Shown in pieces: positions 8,166 through 15,111 of a stretch of DNA of 64,000 nucleotides. Within the stretch, counting starts at the first letter, position 1; each line of letters begins with the position of its first letter. The stretch is from Solibacillus merdavium (GTDB taxonomy: Bacteria > Bacillota > Bacilli > Bacillales_A > Planococcaceae). The stretch is from contig NZ_JACSPW010000009.1 of NCBI RefSeq assembly GCF_014836935.1, forward strand, positions 99,586 through 163,585. Reading direction: 5' to 3'. The notes under the pieces are model-generated. The model was given only the letters and a program-made list of their open reading frames with translations. It was not told where the DNA came from and did no database searches. A program made the translations under genes and the position numbers.

Positions 8166-8909
8166 TTAATTAAACGTTATTTTCACAGTATAGCCTAGGT
8201 TGCTAAAGAAACCCTTGAGAACTTTCTCCGCACTTTTTTCTGCTGATTCTAATAAGCCTATTTCAATAGCCTTATCTTTAATCTCCTTCTGCGCTATTGC
8301 TGCAAGGTCAAATCCTTCATTCCATTTTACTTCTCCACGAAATAGTCCTTCGTCAGAGAAAGTTTTAACTTGATCCATCTGGATTGCTGGATCATGTATA
8401 AGCGTTGCCCGTGGCAGAACGATTTCTAACTCTTTTTTATCATCATTCACCTTTATATCGTCTGAAGTTATACCTTTAAGATCCACTCCTGCAATGACTG
8501 TAGCAGGAACAATTAATAACAGCTCTCTCTTTGTACCTGGCAAATTGATAGCAATGTTATTTCCGAAGAGCTTATTATCCTCTTCCTCAATAGTTACTGT
8601 TACATGAGCTTCAGCAGTTGCAAGCGTTGCTAATTCCTGGACTTGTTCTATAAACACTGTACTTTCATTTTTAAATGTACTTCCAAAAAACAACCAAGTA
8701 CTTCCAAACGTGAGGGCTATGAGTAGCAATGCAATCAAGAACAACTTTAATCCCCAAAATTTAAATAGGATCTTAAATAATGTTCCTGAAATATTGGTGT
8801 TTCCTCTATTTTGCCCTACAACGGCAGTAGCTGCACTTTCTTCATCGCCCTTTTTTAGTTCCTCTAATACTCGCTCAATTTGTATTAATGCTTCATCTTT
8901 TTTACTCAT
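8166..8909 (-). CDS. DUF4230 membrane protein
   Basis: This 247-residue protein has a soluble charged N-terminus (1-45), one transmembrane segment near residues 52-75, and an extracytoplasmic domain matching the DUF4230 pattern: TAEAHVTVTIEEEDNK near 98-113, then LLIVPATVIAGVDLKGI and a conserved acidic DDKKELEIVLP stretch. Function is unknown. A GGGGGAAAT-type ribosome-binding site precedes the ATG. It has its own terminator and no obvious operon partner. Confidence 0.85.
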   Translation of the reverse strand: MSKKDEALIQIERVLEELKKGDEESAATAVVGQNRGNTNISGTLFKILFKFWGLKLFLIALLLIALTFGSTWLFFGSTFKNESTVFIEQVQELATLATAEAHVTVTIEEEDNKLFGNNIAINLPGTKRELLLIVPATVIAGVDLKGITSDDIKVNDDKKELEIVLPRATLIHDPAIQMDQVKTFSDEGLFRGEVKWNEGFDLAAIAQKEIKDKAIEIGLLESAEKSAEKVLKGFFSNLGYTVKITFN

Positions 8910-8982
8910 AGCATTTCCCCCTACTCTTTTACCCTAATGATGTATGTATAGTAATCTCATATTTTTAAGGTAGGTGAATTTT

Positions 8983-9105
8983 ATGAGTTTAGCAAGTTAT
9001 ATCCATAAAATCCATTCAAATCCTATAAAGGCTGAAAAACATAGGCTTATACACAGAATACATAATTATTTAAGATTTCACAGATTACTATGCTATATTA
9101 AATAA
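8983..9105 (+). CDS. Possible 40-residue basic peptide
   Basis: A short frame starts at an ATG 8 nt after AAGGTAGGTG, a fair ribosome-binding site. The product is rich in His, Ile, Arg and Lys (for example HKIHSNPIKAEKHRLIHRIH) and probably helical. I recognise no family, and the upstream promoter is unclear. It may be chance; kept because of its ribosome-binding site and because it lies in otherwise empty DNA. Confidence 0.3.
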   Translation: MSLASYIHKIHSNPIKAEKHRLIHRIHNYLRFHRLLCYIK

Positions 9106-9124
9106 GTAGAAAAATTACTAATAA

Positions 9125-9154
9125 TTGTTGACACTGAAAATGTTAATTTATGAT
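9125..9154 (+). promoter_or_regulatory. Promoter of the putative small RNA
   Basis: TTGACA (9128-9133) is a perfect -35. The best -10, TATGAT (9149-9154), is only 15 nt away; an overlapping TTGTTG (9125-9130) gives 18 nt. It points toward the hairpin-rich segment ending in a strong terminator. Confidence 0.5.
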
Positions 9155-9159
9155 AGCCA

Positions 9160-9252
9160 AATAAGCATTATTGGGTGCCAAACCCATTAGAGTTCTTCAG
9201 GAACAAAGAATTCTACCGCAGCATCTCCTTGTGAGATGCTGCATTTTTTTTT
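9160..9252 (+). ncRNA. Putative stand-alone small RNA with three hairpins
   Basis: A transcript of about 90 nt is predicted downstream of the promoter at 9125-9154. It would fold as TGGGT/ACCCA (9172-9186), GTTC/GAAC (9192-9204) and a perfect 10-bp GCAGCATCTC/GAGATGCTGC terminator stem (9218-9242) followed by nine T residues. No open frame with a ribosome-binding site lies inside it. The next plus-strand gene is 3 kb away, so it is unlikely to be a leader. I do not recognise it as a known riboswitch or RNA family. Confidence 0.55.
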
Positions 9253-9356
9253 CGCAAGAATTTCTTATAGCTATCAATAAAGTAGGTTAATGACATACAT
9301 ATTCCCGGGTGCTAATCTCCAAGTTAATCAGTCTATAAAAACGAGGTTAGGAAAAA

Positions 9357-9400
9357 CCAAAAAACACCATTTTTCTCAAAGAGAAAAATGGTGTTTTTTT
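9357..9400. terminator. Strong bidirectional terminator, probably of the symporter operon
   Basis: AAACACCATTTTTCTC and GAGAAAAATGGTGTTT form a near-perfect 16-bp stem with an AAA loop, with A and T runs on both sides. It would end minus-strand transcripts from the symporter operon, 240 nt after that stop codon, with a dispersed-type repeat in between. Confidence 0.8.
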
Positions 9401-9410
9401 ACTGTCATAA

Positions 9411-9515
9411 AATTGATTTCCATTCCAGAGACGCTTTTCACGGGTGTGGCCTAAGCCTGTAATCTCAGGCCTCACGGTATTCCCGTAGGAGTCCCCCTTC
9501 ATTCCAATCAATTTC
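9411..9515. repeat. Small dispersed-type palindromic repeat (MITE/REP-like)
   Basis: A segment of about 105 bp starts AATTGATTTCCATTCCAG and ends CATTCCAATCAATTT, so its ends are imperfect inverted repeats. Inside are GGCCTAAGCC, CAGGCCT and TCCCGTAGGAGTC. It is visibly more GC-rich than the surroundings. From memory, elements of this form (TTGATTTCC...acgctttcc...GGAGTC...CCAATCAA) recur in intergenic regions of many Bacillaceae and Planococcaceae genomes. No other copy was seen in this window. Confidence 0.55.
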
Positions 9516-9639
9516 ATAAGATATCAGTTTCTTATTAAGAGATTTCGACTATTCTAATGGAATTTCCACTTCTGTCCTAGCCTCATTTTGAAATTCTAGC
9601 AATTCTGTACAAAAGGTGATGAACTGCCCCCCTCTGATT

Positions 9640-11310
9640 TTATTGATCTTTCGATGAGCCATCGTTTAAATAAACTTCACCATCTTTATAAGTCATTTGT
9701 TCAGGATAACGTAGGTTTATAACTGCATCCTGAAGTTCTTGTGAAGGTGGACGGGTTGAAAGTGACACAATGATATTAGTAGCGAAAGCAGCTATTGCCC
9801 CGAAAATACCAGCACCTGTATCGATAATTCCTAATATCGTAAATCCACCATACTTCGCACTAAAAATGTAAACAAGTGTCACAGTTAAACCGACAAGCAT
9901 ACCAGCCATAGTTCCTTTTGCATTCGCTCGTTTCCACCAGACGCCCAATACAAGTGCAGGGAAGAAAGTACCTGTAGCAAGCGCAAATGCCCATGCGACA
10001 ATTTGTGTAATGGCACCAGGTGGGTTCAATGCAATAATTCCAGCTAGTAATGTTGCAACGACAATTGAAATACGACCTACAAGTAGACGTTTTTGTTCAG
10101 AGGCTTGAGGATTGATGATCCGATAATAAATATCATGTGCAAACGACGAGGAAATTGAGATCATCAAGCCACCAGCAGTAGATAACGCAGCCGCCATTGC
10201 ACCTGCAGCCACTAATCCAATAACAAATACACCTAGATTTGCGATTTCAGGAGTAGCCATTACGACAATATCATTAGCGATTTTAAGTTCAAGCCACTGA
10301 AGAATGCCATCACCATTCGTATCGACTATCCCTAATTTTCCTGTATCAATCCATGATTGAGTCCAGGCCGGTAACTCCGCAATCTTTTTACCAGCGATTT
10401 CCGTCATTAAAATGAAACGGGCAAAGGCTGCATAAGCTGGTGCACTAAAATATAAAAGTCCGATAAACACTAGTGCCCATGCACCTGACCAACGCGCTGC
10501 CTTCATAGTCCCTACCGTATAAAAACGGACAATAACATGGGGAAGTCCGGCTGTACCACACATTAATGTAAACATGAGCGCTAAAAATTGCCACTTGGTT
10601 CCATTTGTAAATGGCGCAAAGTATTCTGAGATTCCGAGCTCTCGGTCAAGTTCGCCCATTTTTGTTACAATTTCACCATAGGAAATCCACGGTAAAGGAT
10701 TACTCGTTAATTGTAATGACATAAAAATAACTGGTACTAAGTAAGCAATAATTAAAATAATGTATTGTGCTACTTGTGTCCAAGTAATACCTTTCATCCC
10801 ACCAAATGCTGCATAAAACGCAATTAACACAACGCCAATCATTGTTCCTATTTTTGCATCAATTTCAAAAAGGCGTCCGATTACTACACCAGAACCTGAT
10901 AGCTGTCCAATGGAATACGTGAAGCTTATTATTATTGTACATATAGCCGCTATTATTAGTGCTGCCTTACTATTAAATCGGTCTCCAATAAATTCAGGTA
11001 CAGTAAAGCGCCCGAATTTACGAAGCTGTGGTGCAAGTAATATCGTTAAAAATAAATACCCACCAGTCCATCCCATAATATAAGCTAATCCATCATAGCC
11101 AAGTAGCATGATCGTACCGGCCATTCCGATAAAGGACGCGGCACTCATCCAGTCTGCTCCGATTGCCATCCCATTAAAAATAGGAGGAACTCCACGGCCA
11201 GCAACATAGAAATCAGATGTTTGCTTTGCAGTATTAAATACTGCTATCCAAATATATAAAGCGAATGTACTTAATATAATCACCAGTGACACTAAAAATT
11301 GACTATCCAT
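9640..11310 (-). CDS. Sodium:solute symporter, ActP/VC_2705-like, with EF-hand-like loop
   Basis: This 556-residue permease belongs to the SSS family (acetate/monocarboxylate symporter branch) with about 13 predicted helices. The N-terminal region has SDFYVAGRGVPP and GADWMSAASFIGMAG, typical of ActP-like symporters; substrate is inferred. Between two C-terminal helices lies a soluble insert containing a canonical EF-hand loop, DTNGDGILQWLE, at residues 330-341, which would bind calcium. It follows the DUF4212 small subunit by 17 nt. A cre-like site at the head of the operon suggests catabolite repression. Confidence 0.92.
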   Translation of the reverse strand: MDSQFLVSLVIILSTFALYIWIAVFNTAKQTSDFYVAGRGVPPIFNGMAIGADWMSAASFIGMAGTIMLLGYDGLAYIMGWTGGYLFLTILLAPQLRKFGRFTVPEFIGDRFNSKAALIIAAICTIIISFTYSIGQLSGSGVVIGRLFEIDAKIGTMIGVVLIAFYAAFGGMKGITWTQVAQYIILIIAYLVPVIFMSLQLTSNPLPWISYGEIVTKMGELDRELGISEYFAPFTNGTKWQFLALMFTLMCGTAGLPHVIVRFYTVGTMKAARWSGAWALVFIGLLYFSAPAYAAFARFILMTEIAGKKIAELPAWTQSWIDTGKLGIVDTNGDGILQWLELKIANDIVVMATPEIANLGVFVIGLVAAGAMAAALSTAGGLMISISSSFAHDIYYRIINPQASEQKRLLVGRISIVVATLLAGIIALNPPGAITQIVAWAFALATGTFFPALVLGVWWKRANAKGTMAGMLVGLTVTLVYIFSAKYGGFTILGIIDTGAGIFGAIAAFATNIIVSLSTRPPSQELQDAVINLRYPEQMTYKDGEVYLNDGSSKDQ

Positions 11311-11327
11311 TATTCAGCCCCCTTCCA

Positions 11328-11630
11328 TTAGTGATCTATCATATTTTTTGCGCCTATTTCTTTATTGCGTTCATCATCAATCCCATACTTTTTATCAATT
11401 TTGTCACCGACAATCGCATTTACAAACAGTAAAACAATGAAGGTAAACAATGCTCCAATTGCTCCCATAAAATAGTGGAATGGGAATCCTAAAAATTGAA
11501 TTTCAGTCAATGAGTCTGCAAACGCTACCACGACATAAGACACAAGAAACCAAATAGCAAAATAAACTAGCATGTACCTATTTTTCTCACGGAAATAAGC
11601 ATCAGCAACTTTTTGATCAACCTTTTTCAT
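11328..11630 (-). CDS. DUF4212 symporter small subunit
   Basis: This 100-residue protein has two hydrophobic segments (about 22-42 and 55-80) and a charged C-terminus. The YFREKNRYMLVYFAIWF start and FPFHYFMGAIGA motif match the DUF4212 family, regularly encoded just before VC_2705-type sodium:solute symporters. An in-frame GTG at 11639 is possible, but the ATG at 11630 sits 5 nt after AAAGGTGG and is preferred. Confidence 0.9.
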   Translation of the reverse strand: MKKVDQKVADAYFREKNRYMLVYFAIWFLVSYVVVAFADSLTEIQFLGFPFHYFMGAIGALFTFIVLLFVNAIVGDKIDKKYGIDDERNKEIGAKNMIDH

Positions 11631-11653
11631 TCGGACCACCTTTCTTCATAAAT

Positions 11654-11830
11654 TTATTTCAGATCAAAAATGAATTGAAGCGTTTCCATTAAAGGAAGCG
11701 GGACCAACAGTACTTTGACTATCATTAAAATAACTAGTGCAGCTACAGGAAAGCTAAGTGCAATAAAACGTTTTTTTATTAGTGCATAGGTAAGGCAGCA
11801 AATAGTAAATAAAATAAAAAACAGCAGCAA
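11654..11830 (-). CDS. 58-residue hydrophobic small membrane protein
   Basis: A TTG start 7 nt after a perfect AGGAGG opens a 58-codon frame directly upstream of, and on the same strand as, the DUF4212 and symporter genes (23-nt gap). The product has two hydrophobic stretches (about 1-18 and 22-47) separated by IKKRF, and ends EFIFDLK-like after a P-x-P turn, so it is probably a two-helix membrane peptide. I recognise no named family. Spacing suggests it is the first gene of the symporter operon, perhaps a small regulatory or accessory subunit. Confidence 0.65.
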   Translation of the reverse strand: MLLFFILFTICCLTYALIKKRFIALSFPVAALVILMIVKVLLVPLPLMETLQFIFDLK

Positions 11831-11847
11831 CTAAACACCTCCTATAA

Positions 11848-11861
11848 TCTCAACGTTTTCT
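11848..11861 (-). promoter_or_regulatory. cre-like CcpA site
   Basis: The minus strand reads AGAAAACGTTGAGA, matching 12 of 14 positions of TGWAANCGNTNWCA. It lies 18 nt before the TTG of the small membrane protein, so it could act as an operator or roadblock. Acetate-use genes in Bacillus are commonly CcpA-repressed, which fits an ActP-like operon. A weak -10 (TATTAG) overlaps its upstream edge. Confidence 0.4.
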
Positions 11862-11983
11862 AATATATGTTGGAAATGATCCGGATAAAACGAATATGAA
11901 GTAAAAAACTCCTAGACAATTGGCTCAAAAAAAAATAAAAAGATTACTTAAGACAAGTAACTAAGTAACTATTGACAATATGA

Positions 11984-12027
11984 AAACCACCTGAAACGAT
12001 GACAAATCAACGTCTTAGATGGTTCTT
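11984..12027 (-). terminator. Terminator-like hairpin beyond the rlmH-end copy
   Basis: The minus strand AACCATCT... pairs with ...AGGTGGTT and is followed by TTT. It has the same position relative to the rlmH-end copy (12028-12061) as the terminator of rlmH itself has to the true gene end, so it may be the displaced original rlmH terminator. Confidence 0.5.
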
Positions 12028-12061
12028 TTAAAAACTACACTTATTTATGATACGGTTCACC
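12028..12061 (-). repeat. Direct repeat of the rlmH 3' end (distal copy)
   Basis: These 34 nt match 15112-15145 at 32 positions. On the minus strand the copy reads GGTGAACCGTATCATAAATAA, the last codons and stop of rlmH, plus 13 nt downstream. No rlmH coding sequence precedes it. Similarity fades abruptly on the gene side and gradually on the terminator side. Confidence 0.85.
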
Positions 12062-12316
12062 TTTCCTAGTTTAAGTGCAATTATTATTTATCCTTAATCC
12101 CTCTTATATGCACTAGAAAAAAGAATTAATGCTACCTGGTAAGCTGCCAAGCCAGCCATTCAAGTAGCGTTCTTTGTTGTGTGCATAATTAGTAACTTAC
12201 AGTTATTTTTTAAATCTAATAACCTTTAAAAATAAAGAATAAAATTAACCGTTCTGAACAAATTAAATTTGACTCTGTCGCTTAGTTTTGACTTATAAAA
12301 TGGAGGTGAATGATTG

Positions 12317-12460
12317 ATGGCTAAGAAGAGTAAAACAAGTTTTACAAAAAGAAAAAAGCCGAAAAAAGATATTAATCATCGTGAAGAGTATTCCAAAGAG
12401 TTTAACCAAGTGATTCATAATAATCCTCCACAAGAAGTGACAAAGCACAGAGGCATATAA
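12317..12460 (+). CDS. 47-residue basic protein of unknown function
   Basis: An ATG with GGAGGTGA 8 nt upstream opens a 47-codon frame. The product starts MAKKSKTSFTKRKKPKKD, is very rich in Lys and Arg in its first half, and ends with QEVTKHRGI. It is followed at once by a strong hairpin terminator, which supports a real monocistronic gene. Size and composition recall small acid-soluble spore or DNA-binding proteins, but I do not recognise a family. It lies within the rlmH-flanked segment. A 72-residue antisense frame has no ribosome-binding site. Confidence 0.65.
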   Translation: MAKKSKTSFTKRKKPKKDINHREEYSKEFNQVIHNNPPQEVTKHRGI

Positions 12461-12510
12461 GAGAAGCTTTAGTCCGATTCGACTTAGAACTTGGACTAAA
12501 GCTTTTCTCA
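12461..12510. terminator. Intrinsic terminator of the 47-residue protein gene
   Basis: GAGAAGCTTTAGTCC (12461-12475) pairs with GGACTAAAGCTTTTCTC (12493-12509) across a 17-nt loop right after the stop codon. Confidence 0.75.
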
Positions 12511-12688
12511 CATCGAAAAAAAGGTTTGGGATTCTAATGGACCTGAACTTTCTTAGTTCTCTAGAGGAAACAGGCTGTTTGCATTTTAATGGTCCTACAA
12601 CAATTTGCTATTTAGGTCACGACTAAGGCAACACCGATATTTTTTTTCAAATAATAAAATGCTTGTCATTTCCTCTCTTATTTCAATA

Positions 12689-12748
12689 ATTTAAATTAAC
12701 AGAGCTGTTAATTTAAATAAAAAAACCTACGTTTAAGTAACGTAAGTT
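12689..12748. terminator. Two hairpins downstream of the ABC transporter genes
   Basis: A hairpin with a 14-bp perfect stem (ATTTAAATTAACAG / CTGTTAATTTAAAT, 12689-12718) lies next to a second stem at 12726-12746. On the minus strand the second one is followed by a T run and would terminate the ABC operon. The gap 12511-12688 shows nothing else recognisable. Confidence 0.65.
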
Positions 12749-12758
12749 TGATTAACTA

Positions 12759-13490
12759 TTAATTTTGCTGAATTTTATATTTGAAAATAAAAATCGAAAG
12801 ACTAAAAAGGACAGCTCCATAAACTACCACAACATATAAATGGGGAAACATTGCGCTAAAGTCTTCTGCTACAATTGATCGAACTAAATCAACAGCGTGG
12901 ACGAATGGTAGAGCATAAGCGACTTTTTCAAAGGCCCCCCCAATTAACGATACATCGAACCATGCGCCAGATAATAGTGCTGTCAAGTTCGTTAACAAAG
13001 CTCCACATAAGCCTACTGCTGCCTTTTCGCTAAATAAGGTGCCGCATAATAGTCCGATTGCTATGAAAATAGTAGATGTAATTAGTAAGGCTATAAATGC
13101 AAATACATGGTTGAAAGATAGTTCCAAACCTAAAAAGTAAGCTGTTATAAAACAAGTAATACTTTGAAGCACAACAATTATCCCTAAAGGAAGCGTATAA
13201 CCAATAATAAAATCACTTGCTCTCATAGGAGTAGTTAGCAATCTTATTAAATAGGAAGTAGAACGGTCTTTCGCTAACGTTTGTGCTGCAAATAAAGCAA
13301 TAAAAGAAAGGCTAAATACTGCGATGCCAGGTGTTAAATGTTCAATATTAAAAAGTGCTTCTGGAACATTGCGATTAATCGCAGTTAAAAGCAACAGTAA
13401 AATGATTGGAAAGGCTATACCAAAAAATAATGAAATCGGGTCGCGTACAATTTCTTTCGTACAACGTCCAGCAAAGACAAGAGCCCTCAT
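12759..13490 (-). CDS. ABC-2 type transporter permease
   Basis: This 243-residue, six-helix permease of the ABC-2 family resembles those of multidrug and antibiotic exporters. The amphipathic N-terminus (RDPISLFFGIAFPIILLLLL), a central segment with LRLLTTPMRASDFIIGY and the LSGAWFDVSLIGG loop are typical. Its start codon shares a base with the stop codon of the ATPase gene, so the two are translationally coupled and form one exporter. Substrate unknown. Confidence 0.9.
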   Translation of the reverse strand: MRALVFAGRCTKEIVRDPISLFFGIAFPIILLLLLTAINRNVPEALFNIEHLTPGIAVFSLSFIALFAAQTLAKDRSTSYLIRLLTTPMRASDFIIGYTLPLGIIVVLQSITCFITAYFLGLELSFNHVFAFIALLITSTIFIAIGLLCGTLFSEKAAVGLCGALLTNLTALLSGAWFDVSLIGGAFEKVAYALPFVHAVDLVRSIVAEDFSAMFPHLYVVVVYGAVLFSLSIFIFKYKIQQN

Positions 13491-14221
13491 TATAATTCGC
13501 CTCCTGTTACGAAATGCACAAATGCATCCTCAAAGTTTTCTTTACTTGCTGTTATAATGAGCTCGTCTACTGTACCAAGTGCCTTTATTTCGCCATCCTT
13601 CATAATACAAATGCGATCGCACAAGCTTTCTGCTTCTTCTAAATAGTGCGTAGTGAGTACAATTGTAGTCGTCTCTCTCAGTTTATTAATCATTGCCCAA
13701 AGTTCACGGCGGCTAATGATATCTAACCCTAAAGTTGGTTCATCTAAAAATAAAATTCGAGGATCTGCAATTAGAGCCATTGCAATGCTTAACTTTCGTT
13801 GCCAACCACCGGATAAATTCTTACCACGTTGATGTTCGTAAGGCTGTAGTGAAAACTGGCTAATTAAAGCCTCCGTTTTTTCAATGGACTTCTCCTTTGA
13901 AAAACCGTGAATGCGTGCCATTAATAGTAAATTTTCACGTACAGATAAATTTGGTGCAATGGACGTTTCCTGAGGGGAAACAGCGAGTAATTTTCGAATA
14001 CTTGGTAACTCTTTACTAAGCGAATGCCCAAGGACAAGCGCATCTCCTGTAGACGGTTTTGCTAGGCCACTTAGCATATTTAGAAGTGTCGTTTTACCAG
14101 CGCCATTTACACCAAGGAGTCCGAATAGTTCACCTTGGTTAATCGTAAGTGTCATAGGAGAAACGGCAACTTTTTCTTTAAAGCGTTTTGATAAACCTTG
14201 AAGTTCAATTGCAGCATTCAT
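13490..14221 (-). CDS. ABC transporter ATP-binding protein
   Basis: This 243-residue nucleotide-binding subunit has Walker A GVNGAGKTT (about residues 37-45), Q-loop SPQET, signature LSGGWQRKLSIAMAL, Walker B ILFLDEPTLGLD and H-loop TTHYLEE. It belongs to the DrrA/CcmA-like group that pairs with ABC-2 permeases. It lies 4 nt after the XRE-AbrB regulator and overlaps the permease by one base, giving a three-gene operon inside the rlmH-flanked segment. Confidence 0.95.
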   Translation of the reverse strand: MNAAIELQGLSKRFKEKVAVSPMTLTINQGELFGLLGVNGAGKTTLLNMLSGLAKPSTGDALVLGHSLSKELPSIRKLLAVSPQETSIAPNLSVRENLLLMARIHGFSKEKSIEKTEALISQFSLQPYEHQRGKNLSGGWQRKLSIAMALIADPRILFLDEPTLGLDIISRRELWAMINKLRETTTIVLTTHYLEEAESLCDRICIMKDGEIKALGTVDELIITASKENFEDAFVHFVTGGEL

Positions 14222-14225
14222 TAAT

Positions 14226-14654
14226 TTATTCCTCCTCTTTTTGCTGAGCTTTCACCATATCTAAAAACTGTTGAATCATTTTTTCAGGTGCTAACGCCAA
14301 CCCACGATCCTCATCTCCTATAATAACGACTGAATCACCTGGGTTAATTTGAAAAATTTCACGGGCTTTTTTCGGAATTACAATTTGGCCGCGTTCCCCT
14401 ACTGTTGCTGTCCCAAAAAAATGCTGGCCTTTCGGTGGAATATCTACACCCGTTTCTTCTGAGTTATGGTTTACTAATGCATCTAAGGTTACTCCGAAGA
14501 AATTGGCAATATTCATACTATGGTGTAAATCTGGTGTCGATTCGCCTTTTTCCCATTTTGCAATTACTTGACGTGAAACATTTATTTCTTGGGCTAATTG
14601 CTCTTGAGTTAGATTACGACGTTTTCTCAACGAGCATAAATTCAAATTAATCAT
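14226..14654 (-). CDS. XRE-AbrB fusion transcriptional regulator
   Basis: This 142-residue protein joins an N-terminal helix-turn-helix of the Cro/CI (XRE) type (about 5-58; LTQEQLAQEINVSRQVIAKWEKGES) to a C-terminal AbrB/SpoVT swapped-hairpin domain (about 80-125; VGERGQIVIPKKAREIF). Two DNA-binding modules in one chain suggest cooperative operator binding. The open frame runs upstream to 14792, but the ATG at 14654 has GAGAGG 9 nt upstream and begins the HTH domain. It is the first gene of the ABC-2 exporter operon and probably regulates it and itself. Confidence 0.9.
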   Translation of the reverse strand: MINLNLCSLRKRRNLTQEQLAQEINVSRQVIAKWEKGESTPDLHHSMNIANFFGVTLDALVNHNSEETGVDIPPKGQHFFGTATVGERGQIVIPKKAREIFQINPGDSVVIIGDEDRGLALAPEKMIQQFLDMVKAQQKEEE

Positions 14655-14676
14655 ACTTTTCATCCTCTCATAATTA

Positions 14677-14732
14677 ATTATAAACACTACTTTAATAGTA
14701 AATCTACCAACGGAGCATAACATTAATGTTAT
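14677..14732 (-). promoter_or_regulatory. Promoter and palindromic operator candidates of the ABC operon
   Basis: A minus-strand TATAAT (14677-14682) lies 23 nt before the regulator start. Further upstream is a perfect 16-bp palindrome ATAACATTAATGTTAT (14717-14732), with another inverted motif TACTATTAAAGTA between. These are plausible operators for the XRE-AbrB protein. No good -35 was found. Confidence 0.45.
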
Positions 14733-14837
14733 CATTCGTAGCGTAATGTGATATGAAAGTAGATGTGATGGATAAATAACATATTCTAACAAATCGCAAA
14801 ATTTTTAGACATTAGCTCTGTTAAAACTGAATGTTGA

Positions 14838-14870
14838 AATAAAAAGCGCTAGCCTCCGTTACGGCTAGCT
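14838..14870 (-). terminator. Intrinsic terminator of unknown transcript
   Basis: On the minus strand GCTAGCC and GGCTAGC form a 7-bp perfect stem (14848-14869) followed by GCTTTTTATTT. No gene was found just upstream on that strand (14870-15060), so it may be a leftover of a lost gene or a second stop for rlmH read-through. Confidence 0.65.
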
Positions 14871-15063
14871 ACAACTATTTAATAAGATGAGTAATACTAC
14901 TACACCTGAAATACTGAATAAACATCATCTCAGATGGCCATTTTATAGATCCATACTTACTTAAAGCACAACCTTTGTTTCGTTAATCGCCAATGTATTA
15001 CCTTTGAAATTTTTACTTTGCGAAGGTGGATTTTTCTAATTTTTAGAGGTGGAAATTTTTGAT

Positions 15064-15111
15064 GAAAAAAAGCCATCAAAACATTCATTTTTCAATGCTT
15101 TGATGACTTTC
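15064..15111 (-). terminator. rlmH terminator
   Basis: The minus strand AAAGTCATCAAAGCATT pairs with AATGTTTTGATGGCTTT (imperfect) and is followed by seven T residues, 13 nt after the rlmH stop codon. Confidence 0.8.

Noticed and set aside
9160..9252. Small RNA as a riboswitch leader
   Set aside because: It ends in a terminator with no same-strand gene for 3 kb, and it matches no aptamer signature I know.
12293..12511. 72-codon minus-strand frame rich in Phe and Leu
   Set aside because: It is antisense to the 47-residue basic protein, which has a ribosome-binding site and terminator on the plus strand; the minus frame has neither.
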